A stretch of 64,000 nt of DNA from Distichodus sexfasciatus. Taxonomy: Eukaryota; Chordata; Actinopteri; Characiformes; Distichodontidae. The stretch is from NCBI GenBank assembly GCA_032718565.1, contig JAVGVS010000013.1:3630192-3694191 (forward strand), given 5' to 3'. The position numbers and the translations under genes were made by a program. The notes beneath the pieces were generated by a model that worked only from the letters and a program-made list of their open reading frames with translations, had not been told where the DNA came from and made no database searches. Positions 24,850 to 36,700 of the stretch are shown here, in pieces (the first letter of the stretch is position 1; the number at the start of each line of letters is the position of its first letter).

Positions 24850-25250
24850 AACAGTGGGTCCAGAGGAAAAATGATGCATTTGAATCTATTTCACTACTAA
24901 ACCCAGATGGCTTAGACCGATGGTCTGGAGTTCTGTTTCATGTCCAACTTGCATGGTGCCATAAGGGGAAGGTGGTTTATGTCATTGCGTCTGGCCGAAC
25001 AACGCTAGCACACGGTTTTGCGCCCGTCCCTTTTTACGAGCCGCCTACGGCCGAACGCAGGACCCACCAGGACCAGACCTGACCATGCCGTGTGCAGAAT
25101 ATATGATGTGCATCCGCTGCTGATGAGCCAACCTGACAGCACGAAGCTGGGGGCTAAAGCGAGTGATGGCGAGGCGCCAGACTTGATCATGTTAGCATTA
25201 GAGAATGGGCCCTGTCAGTTCCAAAAAATTCCAAGCCAACACTAGAACAA
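24850..25250. other. Candidate conserved non-coding block
   Basis: Unique sequence of higher GC includes CGTCTGGCCGAACAACGC and the region 25020-25180, with CpGs. Overlapping frames on both strands (25005-25190 and 25018-25245) are shadows of composition rather than genes. Confidence 0.25.
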
Positions 25251-25562
25251 TAAGATGTTTACTGCTGACTTTTCTTAGACTCGGGTGTGAAGTGATAAGA
25301 TAAGGCGAGCCGAAGCCAAGTTCACCCTGATATCTGGATCATGCATGGGTCCCAACCACTGGAGACTGCATTTATTTTAACCAGAATCGAGACTGCATTT
25401 ATTTTATTTAGGAGAATGCAATTTATTTAGCAGAGTAAAATTAAACGCATTTTTATTTGTATTAATTTAATTCCAATTAATATACAAATGTACTAATATT
25501 TCAAATATTTTGTGTTGTTGTTGAATAGAATATACTCTGTGTATCTTTGTAATTTTTAAAAA

Positions 25563-25670
25563 TGAAAGTGAGTGATTATTTGTCATTGTGAAATACCACA
25601 GCGCAGAACACAGTGCACCATCTGTGAAGGAGTGGGCAGCTGACATGAGCGGTTGATCACAAACTCCCTA
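25563..25670 (-). repeat. SINE family A, partial copy
   Basis: GTGAGTGATTATTTGTCATT, then 'CACAGTGCACCA', then 'GAAGGAGTGGGCAGCTG' is the reverse complement of the tail and body of the SINE at 584-830. The tRNA-like head is lost. Confidence 0.7.
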
Positions 25671-27046
25671 AGTTGACGCTAACAAGTCATTTAAAAGCAC
25701 GTCAGAGTCTTGTGACAGCACATGTGGTAGAATGTTTTTTTTAAATAAACACACACTAGGGCAAGTATTAACAGAATTTAAAAAATAATCCAAATAACCA
25801 TCATGGGTAAAATTATATCGATGATTTTTAATTTAGATTTAGATTAATTGCCTTTTTTTTTTAAGTGACATTTTTGCTTAAGGTTATCATACCATCAGAA
25901 TCTTATACCAGCCCATGACTAATCCAAATGTTCACAAAGTTGTCACAGCAGGAGGCGCTTTGGCTCATCACCTCACTTCCCAAGAATCGTTTTGAGTGGG
26001 ATCGATCCTGATGCCTCGGATGCCCCGAACAAAGACTATGACAAGAGGTCTGTCACTCAAAAGTTTATTGATTAACTTTCCAATGACTTGGACCTATACA
26101 CGTCCACTGCTGGCAGAGAAGAGTTTCGGTTAAAGTCCTGTAAGGAAAGTAGAAGACGTTTCCTGCTGGGTTGGTTCAAGAAGTTGCTTCTGAATGGCAA
26201 TTTTTGGAAAATCTGACTACTTTTTATGATGTGAGATCAGAACATGGGGAATCAGAGCTTAGATCTGGAAAACACTGACAATTTAAGGCAGAAAAGGCTC
26301 TCACGTCGCATCTCATCTGAGCAAATGGGGGAGTTAAAAAAAAAAAAACCACTCAATACGTTTTTAAATTTTTTTTGTTTTGCCTTCGAGATGCAAGCAG
26401 CTGCTGGGTTTGGAGGGAGACGATGTTCTGTTCTGTTTACAAGCCGTGTGTGTACATGCGTGTTCGTGTTCTCTGTGTCAGCTAGGGAGAGAAGTCTGGA
26501 GTGGAAGGAGAAAAAAGCGGAAGTGCTGTAGGGCAGTAAAGATGGTTCTGATCCACGATGAGATAAAATCAGTGAAACTAACTAGACAGGCAACTCCTGA
26601 AGAAACTGTTTGCTGTGTACTTAACAACACTGAAAGGGTTCTTCTGATTATAGCTGACATAAGAACTATTCAGACTGGATTAGTTGTACATGAGGACGTG
26701 GGATAATGTTATTTTACCACAGGACGTGGGTAATATTAACTAGAGGAGAGCGATTCATGACTCAACCGGGTGAATCATCCGGATGCATTAAATAACTCAC
26801 GTGTCACGAATCTGAGGTCTCCATTAACCCAAATCCATCGAGTCCTAACTACACCATGACTAAAATATAAACCCTATCATACCCTATTTCAAATTCGTTA
26901 CAAGATCAGTACAGCCATAGTAGCAAGTAAAGCTGCTAAAAATTTCATAACTTACTGTTCATTTGTACCACCACACTCAAATGAGGAATCCTCTTTGTAG
27001 ACTATAGGACTCGTGTGAGTCGAATCAGTATTGTGGTGCCAAGCAC
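25671..27046. other. Intergenic DNA with possible old transposon fragments
   Basis: No coding exon is supported. The frame at 26244-26531 begins at a plausible ATG but runs through an A-tract and a T-tract without coding bias. At 26740-26860 there are GATTCATGACTC and GTGAATCATCCGG motifs, with similar GAGTGAATCCGCTGGT motifs at 28173-28190 and 28267-28280. This suggests an older element into which the one at 27047-28155 inserted. Confidence 0.3.
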
Positions 27047-28155
27047 TAGAGGTGTGAATCTTCACTGGTCTCACAATTCGATTCGATTACGATTATCACG
27101 TCAGCGATTCGATTCGATATCTCGATGCATCGTGATGCATGCAATCATTTTTTTAAATTACTTCATATTGCATGCAGATTGGGCTTGGATCACAGATTGG
27201 GCAGCCATAGTTGCTACTGAATTTTTATGCCACAGCCAAAAAATCACTAAGCAATGTCACTATGAGACAATCCAGGGGTTTTCAACTGGTTCTGTTCCAG
27301 GGACCACCACTCAGACTAAGTGTTGGAGGGAGTATTTTTTGTATTACTTTTTAGATATTTGCATTAAATTCATTATTCATAAAGATCAAAATCCAAGTAA
27401 ACTTTCACCTCTGCTATATACTGTACAGATATACAGAGAGATGAGAGAATGTGGTTCCAATTTACACAGTGCGACAAGAAACTGGGAAGAAAGAACAAGT
27501 AGGGCACATAGAACAAAAAGTAAATAGAATACAAAATATACATTTTATAGATATACATTTTAAAAATATACCTTTTAAACTAGAAATGGAGTATTAAATA
27601 TAAACTTTAAACTTATACTAGAAATAGAAGTAAAAAGAGACAATTTAGATGCAGGATTAACCTACAAAAGTGGAAATTGACTTTTACACTGTATGTGCAA
27701 GAGGTAAGTAACAGTTTTAATATGAAAAATTCTATATGCAGTCTATTAATAAAACAGTATCTCTTAAAACCATCTGACTAGCATTGAAGTTTGTGCAGAT
27801 ATTATAACAGCAGTGGAGAACTAGAGTCTGTGCAAAACTTTTCAATAATTTGTGCCAATACAGTTAGTTAGAAGGTAACCAGTGATATATACATTCAATG
27901 TTCAAAATATGCCCAACTCAGTTGGAAATGTTTTGCAAAATAAAAAAGGAATAATTTTTATAATTTGAGTTCAGTAGTAAAGAGGAACTGCGTGTCACAG
28001 ACCACCTGCAATGCCGCCGTACACCGCTAGGGGACAGCGGATCGCCGGTTGAAAACCTCCGTTAAAATCGATTACGAGCTGCCATTGCATCGATGCAGAA
28101 TCGTCCACATCTGCATCGCGATGCATCGATTATGTGATTAATTTCAACACCCCTA
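27047..28155. mobile_element. Non-autonomous hAT-type transposon (about 1.1 kb)
   Basis: It starts TAGAGGTGTGAATCTTCAC and ends 'AATTTCAACACCCCTA', an imperfect inverted repeat. It is flanked by CCAAGCAC (27039-27046) and CTAAGCAC (28156-28163), an 8-bp target duplication with one mismatch. Sub-terminal GATTCGATTCGAT and GATGCATCGAT repeats are typical of teleost hAT MITEs. The interior is AT-rich and encodes no transposase; the 170-codon frame at 27015-27527 is not transposase-like. Confidence 0.75.
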
Positions 28156-28598
28156 CTAAGCACACATTCATGAGTGAATCCGCTGGTTAACTTCCTCTTC
28201 CTCTTCTGCTAAATCTGAATCACTCACACAAGCGGGTTAGCACTAAACAAACAGACATACAGTCATGAGCGAATCCGCTGGTGCTCTAGCGCCATTTAAA
28301 AATAAATATATGCCACTCTGGTAGCCTTGTCTTGATACTTTGTCATTTATTTGCAAGTGCATTCATTCAAATAACAAGCCACGTATACGTTCTTCTATGA
28401 AAACGATTCAGCTGGCGATTTGGCAATGTTGACTCAAGTGACTCAAGTAACTCGCACACCCGGATCAGTTTAGTGAGTGATTTAAAGGGAGCCGACTCCT
28501 AAAAAGGAACCGAATATTACAGCGCTAACATTAACGGACGATTCGGGCGTCACGTGCGTGCTCCATTGCTTACGTAACCGTTGGTAATAGGCACTTAC

Positions 28599-28819
28599 CT
28601 AAAGCGATAAGAAAGTTTGTGCTTCTGGCCTTCTTTTTCTTCGGAATCGCGTTCGTCATATACCGAGAAATCCTGCGTTTTGCACATATTTCGACCGCGC
28701 AGGATTTCCTCAAGCGACTCCATTCTTGAAAAACTGCGGGAAGCTTCAGGATCACGGAATGTTTGCATGCGCGTTTGCAGCGTGTCTATCCGGACGGTAT
28801 TAGTATTAGCTGAGGTCAT
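28599..28819 (-). CDS. Candidate first coding exon of an unidentified gene (partial)
   Basis: On the minus strand an ATG at 28819 in good context (AAAAAATGACC) opens 73 codons plus two bases. They end at a strong donor (TTTAG / GTAAGTGCC, intron from 28598 downward), phase 2. The product begins MTSANTNTVRIDTL and is charged and probably soluble, with RSFSRMESLEEILRG and KLSYRF; no membrane segment is seen. Codon use is balanced and CpGs are frequent, unlike the flanking transposons. No following exon was recognised towards lower coordinates. It may be a real gene with distant exons, a transposon-encoded exon or a pseudo-exon. I do not recognise the family. Confidence 0.35.
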
Positions 28820-28894
28820 TTTTTCGGACCTTTTTACAGAAGGTAAAAACTTGCACTAGTATTTTTATGGGTGTCTGCACATATTGGGTTACGG

Positions 28895-29976
28895 TAGGGT
28901 GACCAGATTTAAATTTGTGAAAAAGAGGACACTTAGCTTCGGGCCCAGACGATTTTAGCCAACACAGGTTTTAAACCAGAATTTTATATCGAGTGAACGA
29001 ATGATGCATAGATGTGACAGTTTCCAGTGAATTCATTTACTAAATATGCTATATGTAATCATTTGCATCGTATCCAGAGCGATTTACATTTCCTAATTTC
29101 AGGGACGGTTCCCCTGAGAGCAACTTGGAGTTGAGGGTCTTGCTCGACCCAGCGTTGGTGGCGCCAGAGGTACGATGGATACGAACCAACAACCTCTTAG
29201 TCCCAAGACGAGTGTCCTACCACTAGGCCACCAACACCCCATCGAAATCATAATTCTACATTTGTATAACTTTAATAAATTGATTATATATAACTTTTGT
29301 ATGGGGGGTATTTTTCATGTAAACGTAGATCAACGTTTAATTTTAATATATGTGCTAACCTAATTACATGTTACTTGAACAGTACTGAACTAGAACAAGT
29401 TTACCTTTCACTACGATGTTATTCTTATATAACTATGTAACAAATAACTTTTCAATCTTGAATATGTTTTCATATTCTAACCAGTATTGATTCACTTTAT
29501 CCATGTTAAATTCGTGACTAATTGAAAACTACACTACATTGAAACATTAAAAATATGCAGAGTCACGCAGAGAGACGTCACACTGTATTGTATCTTCATT
29601 TGAATATTTATGGTAAAATGGGAATTTAGTTTGTAATGTTACTTGGTGAACTGCTAGATGCTTGACTGGAGTCGATTCTTAGTTCTTAGCTACCCTGAAT
29701 CGAGGAATTGGTTCTTTATGAAAGCGACTCCCAGCCCTAGACGACGCACAGGTTGCGTCCGAATCTGCGAGCTGCGAGCAGTGGTTTGGGACGCGGCCGC
29801 CATTAGAGTTATTTGATTTAAATTGTGAAGAAAATGTGTCGAAGTGTGAAGATAGACGCTTCGTCCCTGTAATTCACATTTAGAGATCCCGGACAATTCT
29901 AAAACCCCGGCCGACGCAATTTCCAGGTCTCAAAAAGAGGACATGTCCGGGGAAAAGAGGACGTCTGGTCACCCTA
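28895..29976. mobile_element. Non-autonomous hAT-type transposon (about 1.08 kb)
   Basis: The ends are TAGGGTGACCAGAT and ATCTGGTCACCCTA-like (CGTCTGGTCACCCTA), with AAAGAGGAC inside both. The flanks are a perfect 8-bp duplication, GGTTACGG, at 28887-28894 and 29977-29984. This is the clearest transposon in the window. It carries a SINE at 29046-29243 in its interior and no transposase. Confidence 0.85.
29046..29243 (-). repeat. tRNA-derived SINE, family B, nested in hAT element
   Basis: Read on the minus strand, it begins with a tRNA-like head: an A-box-like TGGCCTAGTGG and a B-box-like GGTTCGTATCC. The body follows, and then a tail near 'AATCGCTCTGGATACGATG'. The tail matches the widespread fish motif also seen at 62017-62062 ('GTCGCTCTGGATAAGAGCG'). 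It lies wholly inside the element at 28895-29976, so it inserted later. Confidence 0.75.
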
Positions 29977-30092
29977 GGTTACGGGGTAACAAAATGGCAG
30001 ACAAGGTGGCAAAAGAGGTGTTGAAAAATAATTGCATTGACATAACTGGTAAACTTAGCAAGACCGAGTTAAGGAGCTTTACTAAATAGATG

Positions 30093-30498
30093 CTAAGACT
30101 ACGTCTACACTAATCCGGATAAATTTGAAAACGGTGTTTTCGTCTAAAAACGCTCCGCGTCCACACTATCGTTTTCAATCGTTTCCGAAGAGTTGATCAT
30201 CCACACTGAATCGACTGAAAACACTTATGTTCCTGTACTGCGCATGCGTGAAACGTAAGACCATTCGACCTGCGTCATTTCCGTCTGCCGTTTATTTACT
30301 TTCCGGCTCTTTGAGAGCATGTACAAACTGATATTAATCTTTAATAGGGCTGTCAAAATTGAGAGCAAACAAAACAACTGCTGTACAAGGCCGTCCGCCA
30401 TTTTAGTTGAATTGGTCACATGACTGCATCATATGACTAAAATGCGTCATCGTTTTCGAAAGCCTCCATTTTTACAGTCCACACTGCGACGCGAAAAT

Positions 30499-30535
<37 letters not shown>

Positions 30536-30650
30536 AAAAAGCTCCGTTTTCCTTGACCAAAAACGCCGTCTCAGTGTGGACGGAAGGCCAAAACGGAGAG
30601 AAAAAGATGCGTTTTCAAACGAAAACGTATTAGTGTGGACATGGTCTAAG
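30093..30650. mobile_element. Non-autonomous DNA transposon (MITE, about 560 bp)
   Basis: The ends form an 18-bp imperfect inverted repeat: CTAAGACTACGTCTACAC at the left, GTGTGGACATGGTCTAAG at the right. Long sub-terminal inverted segments rich in GTTTTC and GAAAAC, with TCCACACT / AGTGTGGA, extend inwards. There is no coding capacity; the frames at 30433-30782 are shadows of the repeat. The superfamily is not certain because the target duplication is unclear. Confidence 0.7.
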
Positions 30651-31212
30651 GGAAAGATGGCAGAAACGATGGGAAGAAGGAAGGAAGGGAGGGAAAGGAA
30701 GGTGGTTTTAACAAGTACAAAGGAAAGTGGGGGAAAGGAGGTGTGTTGGAAGAGAGGCAGCGATGTCAAGACTGAGATTTAGACATAAGGGATTGAACAG
30801 CACATTATTTAAAATGGACAAGAAGAGACAGTCAAACATGTGCTGGTACACTGTACAAAATGCCAAAGAGAAAGACTACAAATGATTCAAGACCTGGGAA
30901 AAAACGTAAGTACACTTGAACTAAAACTAAGTACACTTGCATTTTTTCGTTTATGATCCGAAAAAAAGTGTTGCAGTTATTTGCAGTTATTATCCCTTCA
31001 GTTTACAAAACATACAAAAAATATTTATCCGTTTATCCATCTACCCTTTCTGTTTGACAGCGACTTTTTTTTCGTCCAAAAGTGTCCTGCTCGGGTACAA
31101 ACGGTCCGCGCCCCCGGCCCAGAGCCAGATCTCGACAGCTGATCCACGTCGACGTCTATTTGGGGATCGGCGGCCGTGGCCCCCGGCCAAAAGCGGCCAA
31201 TGCCAGACGCGG

Positions 31213-31430
31213 GAAATGTGTCAGTATGTAAGCGCACCCAGGCTCACATCCAATTACCCGCAATGACACGAGGGCGCAGCTTTTGTGCAGCTGATCACCA
31301 ATCCTCTGACCCCCTACCCTTCCTCCCTCTCCTCTTCCTTTCTGCCCGGCCGGCTTGAGTTTACTTTGCCGTTACCAGCAGCTACAAAGCCTTTTACTTA
31401 CAGGATGGGCAAGAGTTTATGCGTGTCAAA
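31213..31430 (+). repeat. Diverged tandem duplication, copy 1
   Basis: The segment starts at AAATGTGTCAGTATGTAAGC and includes 'CCAATCCTCTGACCCC', 'CAGCAGCTA' and GATGGGCAAGAG. It aligns colinearly with 31506-31715 at an offset of about 294 bases. It is preceded by a GC-rich stretch (31080-31210). No coding frame is shared between copies, so the duplicated unit looks non-coding. Confidence 0.65.
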
Positions 31431-31505
31431 GCCTCTAAGTTGGCATTACTTAGAAATAAGAATAATCAAAAATCAGCTCTTAAAAATTAATGTAGTTGAG
31501 AGGGG

Positions 31506-31715
31506 GAAAATGTGTCAGTAAGTAAGCACACTGAGGATCACATCCAGTTACCCACCATGACCCAAAAGTGCAGCTTTTGATTACCAATCCTCTGACCCCT
31601 CTCTATTTCTTTCCCTTTCTCCTTATTTCTGTCCAGTCAACCCCAATTTATTGTCAACACCAGCAGCTATGGAGGACGGGCAAAAGCTTTTTGGAGAGGC
31701 GAGGGGTCATCTCGG
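31506..31715 (+). repeat. Diverged tandem duplication, copy 2
   Basis: It contains 'AAATGTGTCAGTAAGTAAGC', 'CCAATCCTCTGACCCC', 'ACCAGCAGCTATGG' and GACGGGCAAAAG in the same order as copy 1. Copy 1 is more GC-rich and keeps more CpGs, while this one has CpG-to-TpG-like changes. Confidence 0.65.
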
Positions 31716-33775
31716 GCAGGGATAGGCCAAAGGATAAGGTTCTGATGTCCACAAAATCTCAGAGGCTGATTTCACAGTTTCAAGAGACGCTGAAAGTTCT
31801 ATTTTAATCTGCCCTGCGCTGTTATGTCAGAGGGCACATGCAATAACAAAAATGCTATTTTTAAGCCTGTAGGTGAACTTGGGTTTCTCATTTGGATTCT
31901 GTGCCTTTAAATACTATAATGGAAATCTGTAGTCATCTACCATCATTGAAAGCTTTTTTGCCAAAAATACCTTTAGAAACCAAGCTCTAAATGCTGTCCC
32001 ACTAGTCCAGTCGTTCCTAAACGTTTTCTGCAGGACCCCCTTTTGTAGATAATAATATTTTTGCACCACTGCCTTTCTCTTCACCCAAAATTTTAGGCCC
32101 CCTTCCCCTTTTTTATCACCTTATTTTGCAGTCTGTTTTATAATGACATTTCCCACAAGCACAAGGCCATGGGTCTATATTCCAGAACTAGGTGGATACA
32201 GTGGTGAAAAGGCTCATTTTCTTTAACCTTTAATATATTTTGATCAAAATTACCTCTGTGCTCAGAAACACAACTTTTCAACTGACTTGAAAACTCGACC
32301 AGCTCCCGGAGAGAATTTGAACATGTGGTCAAATTAGCAGCTGTGAGACTGTCCTTCATCACTTCCGGAAGCACTGTGTCATCTGTCAATTCAATACGTA
32401 ACACAACCGGATGAATTCAGGTACGTTTATGTATTTTAAACAGGTGATAAAAAGGAAAAGCAATCTGAAATGATTTGCTCTCTTATATAACTCCATGATG
32501 GCTGTAATTGCATAACAAATGGCCAACAACCACCCACCGGAGGAAAGCGGTTTGAAGGTGTCACTTGTGTTTGTTTGGTCACTCTAACACTCTCTGAGCT
32601 CTCAGCAACTTCCTGAATCCACAGTGCTGTCCAGATAATGGATGGATCATGATTCCGAATTGGGAAAAAGTGGCAATGGGGCACTGTTGGAGGGGGAAAA
32701 GGCAGACAGATGTAGCTCAAAAAAGGTGGGCTGTTAGTCCGAAGCACAATAGACATCTCCAAGAAACTAGGGCTTCCCATCTCAGAAAAGAATAGAGAAG
32801 GAAACTGGATGTGATGCTTTCATTCGTCCTTAAAGAACTGATGGTGCAGTGTCTTAATCATAACACAATTTTCTCTGTTGGCTGAGGCTCCATGTAGAGT
32901 GATAAAGGAGCAATTACACGGTGAGAAACTTCATTTTGCATTTAGGTGCGAAAAAATGAATGCACAAACTGAAGTTGAGCAGCTATAAAAGTCTAAGATT
33001 GCATATTTTGTCAATGACTGAAGTGAAGAGCTCCAATTTTCAAAATTGTTTTGTTGTTAAAGACTTGAATGCAGTTTGACTTAACGCTTTACACACACAC
33101 TGTGACTGCATGGCTGCATTTATTTACAAAACCATTATTTTTTTTCTAATAAGGTGGCAATAGAATAATGTGGTTGCTGCCTAATATTAGATGCAATCAC
33201 TTTTGCTTTAGGTGGATTTAAAGTAGATTACAGAAGAGGTTATTGTTCAAGATATTTTTATTATGAGGCAGTTATTCATTCACAAACCGGACACAGCCAA
33301 ATCACCCACTTAAGTCTCTTTCTCCTCTGTTTGGACGCGTCCTACCTTGTTTACAGGAACATGACATTTAAAATTCACATGCCGGCTCTCATTACACAGC
33401 AAGTTACTTCAGATCAAAACATATTTGTCTTCCGATCGAAAATGCTGCACACAAAAATCCATCACCTTTCCCAGACGGTTTTAGCTTCCGTTTGGACCAA
33501 GTTCATTCAGTGACATAGCCATTGTTGTCCAGAATCATTAACGTCAAGAGCATCAGACCTGCTAAAGGATTGAGAGCAGGTTTGAGTCAGGCTTTTGGAG
33601 TCTGATCGTATCCCAAAATCCGTTCAGGTTTCAAGTTAACGGTTACACAGTCATACTGAGCTCCTGTTCTAGTCAGCCACTGGCCCAACACATCCAGTTA
33701 CTAAGCTCTTTGGAAAAGATGTACTGTGGCATCTATTAAACTGTCTTGCACGGTGAATTCCCAGGACTCGTTCCA
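31716..33775. other. Intergenic DNA 3' of dhodh
   Basis: No exon is supported. Minus-strand frames at 32138-32404 and 32436-32780 lack splice sites and known motifs. The dhodh transcript 3' UTR must begin just below 33776. A transposon-like stretch (GGACCCCCTTTTGTAG) lies near 32030-32115 but was not resolved. Confidence 0.35.
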
Positions 33776-36700
33776 CTAGCTTACTGCCACTGATGATCTT
33801 TTATGAACAGCATCCTTCTTCGCAGTGTGTGAATCAGAAGCCACTTTCTCAGAAGTCCTGTGATCAGCACCAACTGCTTCTGAAATAGTACTGAAGCCCT
33901 GAGCACTGCAGACAAACAAAAACAGAAGCATCTTATATATTAGGTTACTATACAGCAGGGCTACAGCCGGTAGACCACAATATCGAAGACAAAAAAGTGT
34001 CAACATCAATATTTTAAGTACCAGTTTACTTGTTTTTAACAAATTTACCAACATTTACATTTCTAAAGCACTTCAAATAATTGTAGCATATTTCTTCAAT
34101 ATCTGTTTTATTTCCTGCATGACGATGATGATGATGATGATGATGATGATGGTCCCTCCTGGCTCCAGTCACTGTGATAATGTTTTAGAGATCATGGTCA
34201 AAAACGTGTTCTCACATTAAGAGTTCGTGAAGCTCTCGTTTAATCTTGTTGATGACGGGAGGACCGTGATACACCAGCGAAGTGTACAGCTGAACCAACG
34301 AGGCCCCAGCACGGATCTTTTCCAGCGCATCCTGCCCACTGGCTACTCCACCTACTCCAATTATGGGCACCTTCCCTACGAACAAGAACAAATTTCTCGC
34401 TTGTGAGAACCTCAAGACACCAGCACTACTCTGGTTCTCAGAAGAGGGCAGCATCCTCTGCTTCGTACCTTTCGTCAGGTGGTACATATCTCGCACTGTT
34501 CGAGTGGATAGATCTTTAAGCGGTTGACCACTGAGTCCCCCGACCTCAGTCTTTCTGGGGTCCTGTAAGGTCTCGGGTCTGGACACTGTGGTATTGGACA
34601 CAATTAAGCCGTCCACACCAAGCTAAAACACAAGTAAAAAAGATAGTGATTATTACAAAGCTATGTCAGTCACAACATTGTGACCGTTCTACTAATATAA
34701 AGACTGCGACCACACAGCCACAGCAACAAACTGTGATGCCTTTAGGATTGTAGTGTGCTGCGTTGCTTGTTCTGCTCATTGTCATATCAATATGTACGAA
34801 TTAGAGCAAATGTCAAACAATAAACCAGCTTTAACGCAGTGCCACTTCCCATGCATCGCAAATTGAGCATACACTTATTTACAGATCACATCGATTTGAG
34901 TTGTTAGTGGCAGTGCGAGAAAACATTTTGCTGTGAAATGAAGGAAAAATATAAAAATCATTTGCATTCGGATGTTTCAAAGGTGAAAAAAAGACCGCGA
35001 AACCGTTCAGCCGTGTTGATGGTAAACAACGATGCTGAAGTCACGTGGCTAAACTTTAACATACAGCCACCCCAAGTACTGCTGGTACTGCAACTCTCGT
35101 AAATTTATAACGACATGCTCAGCGGACGCTTCAAGTCATGATGCATGCGCATAAGCGCTCTGAACGTTAAGTGTATCTCGCCACGCAACCACTTCACTAA
35201 TGTTTACCACACGGCTTCTTCGTGTGCTAAGGGCAAATTTGCATCATTGGCCACGATTGGCTGTTGTGCTGGCGTTATGCCAAGCTACGTGATTGGCCAA
35301 AGATATTGTCTATCTCAAGGCGCTGTCGCATAGCGGACAAACAAGTGTGATCGAATTTTATAGCGTACGTTTATCATCGTTATCATCATCACACTTTTCT
35401 CGATAAAATATCGAGATCGCTTTATCGCCCAGCAGTACCTTATCATAATGTCATAATGTTATGGCTGTTATTATCTATATACAAGAATGCACCAAAGCTG
35501 AACATCTCCGACCTCAGTGATGACCTCAGCAATGTCCTGCTTGTCCTGCTGTGAGAGATCAGGAGCAATCTTTACCACAACTGGTGGGCGACTCGTCCCT
35601 TGTAAAGAGTTGCGCTCTTTTAGGACCTGAGTGTGCACAAATACACAGACACACAAACTCAAATCCCATAGCCTATAATGTAATGAAAAGACAAAAGTCG
35701 TGAAGTGTGAGATGGCAGTTGGAATTTTTGTGGCAGAGCTTTATCGAACCTTGTCCAGAAGGTGGCGCAGTTCTTCCTTGCCCTGCAGGTTCCTGAGGCC
35801 GGGCGTGTTGGGGCTGCTCACGTTCACCACCAGGTAGTCGGCGAGGGGCCCAAGGGTCCTCACCCCTTCCAAGTAGTCGGCTGTGGCGTCGGTGGACAGC
35901 TTGTTTTTCCCGAGGTTAATGCCAAGCGGTTTGCCTGCTGGAAGCATCACCAAGATGATATTACAAGAGTCAAAACAAGATGGTTTTAAAACAAGAGGCT
36001 CTTTCAAATTGAAAAGGGGAGTGGGGTGGGGTGGGGTGGGGGGGGGCGTAACACAGGGACTGCATAACAACATCCACTTTGACCGGCAGTGACCGGGAAT
36101 GCATGCTGATTACTGTTCATCCCTGCGTTCAAGCCGGCGTTCATCACACTCGCGACAGATAACAAAAGTCCCTGATTGTAATTTTAATGCAGTGTCGGAG
36201 CTGGAATAACACAACAGAGCTGAGTGACACAACACATGCTCGAGTTTACCTTTGGTCAGTTCTGTCTGGGCGCTGGCTCTGGCTTTTAACCTCTCCTGGA
36301 CAGCCGACAGGCCACAACTGTTGAATCCGTATCTGACACACAAACATACACACACACAGTCACAACATCATTATCATTAATCAAACGTCAGTCAAAGGAA
36401 TCGACAATAGCATCAAGTCAATACTGCGAAGAGGAAAAGCAGAGATACGGATTTTGATTATGCAGCTTACAATGAAACTGTAGTACCATTTGGAACAAAC
36501 ATCAACCAAAATGTATTAGTTTTGGTCAATAACTCTGCTTTTCCACTGTCACCAGGAACTGCGCCAGGGCCAATAGTGGAACTGGTTTTTGACTGGTTGA
36601 AATGTGGACGTGAGAACAGACGAAAGTAAGTTTGTATTAAAATAACAACGGAGATGTAACTCAGTAGCAACTTGGAAATCGATGAAACGTAAGCACTCTA

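Noticed and set aside
26244..26531. 95-codon + strand frame beginning MGNQSLDLEN
   Set aside because: It passes through an A-tract and a T-tract, has a non-biased composition and no clear exon borders.
27015..27527. 170-codon frame as a transposase
   Set aside because: It overlaps the terminus of a non-autonomous hAT element and has no transposase motif. Its left part translates the GATTCGATTCGAT repeats.
29180..29243. tRNA gene on the minus strand
   Set aside because: A- and B-box-like motifs are present, but the segment continues into a SINE body and tail and lies inside a transposon. No full cloverleaf was found.
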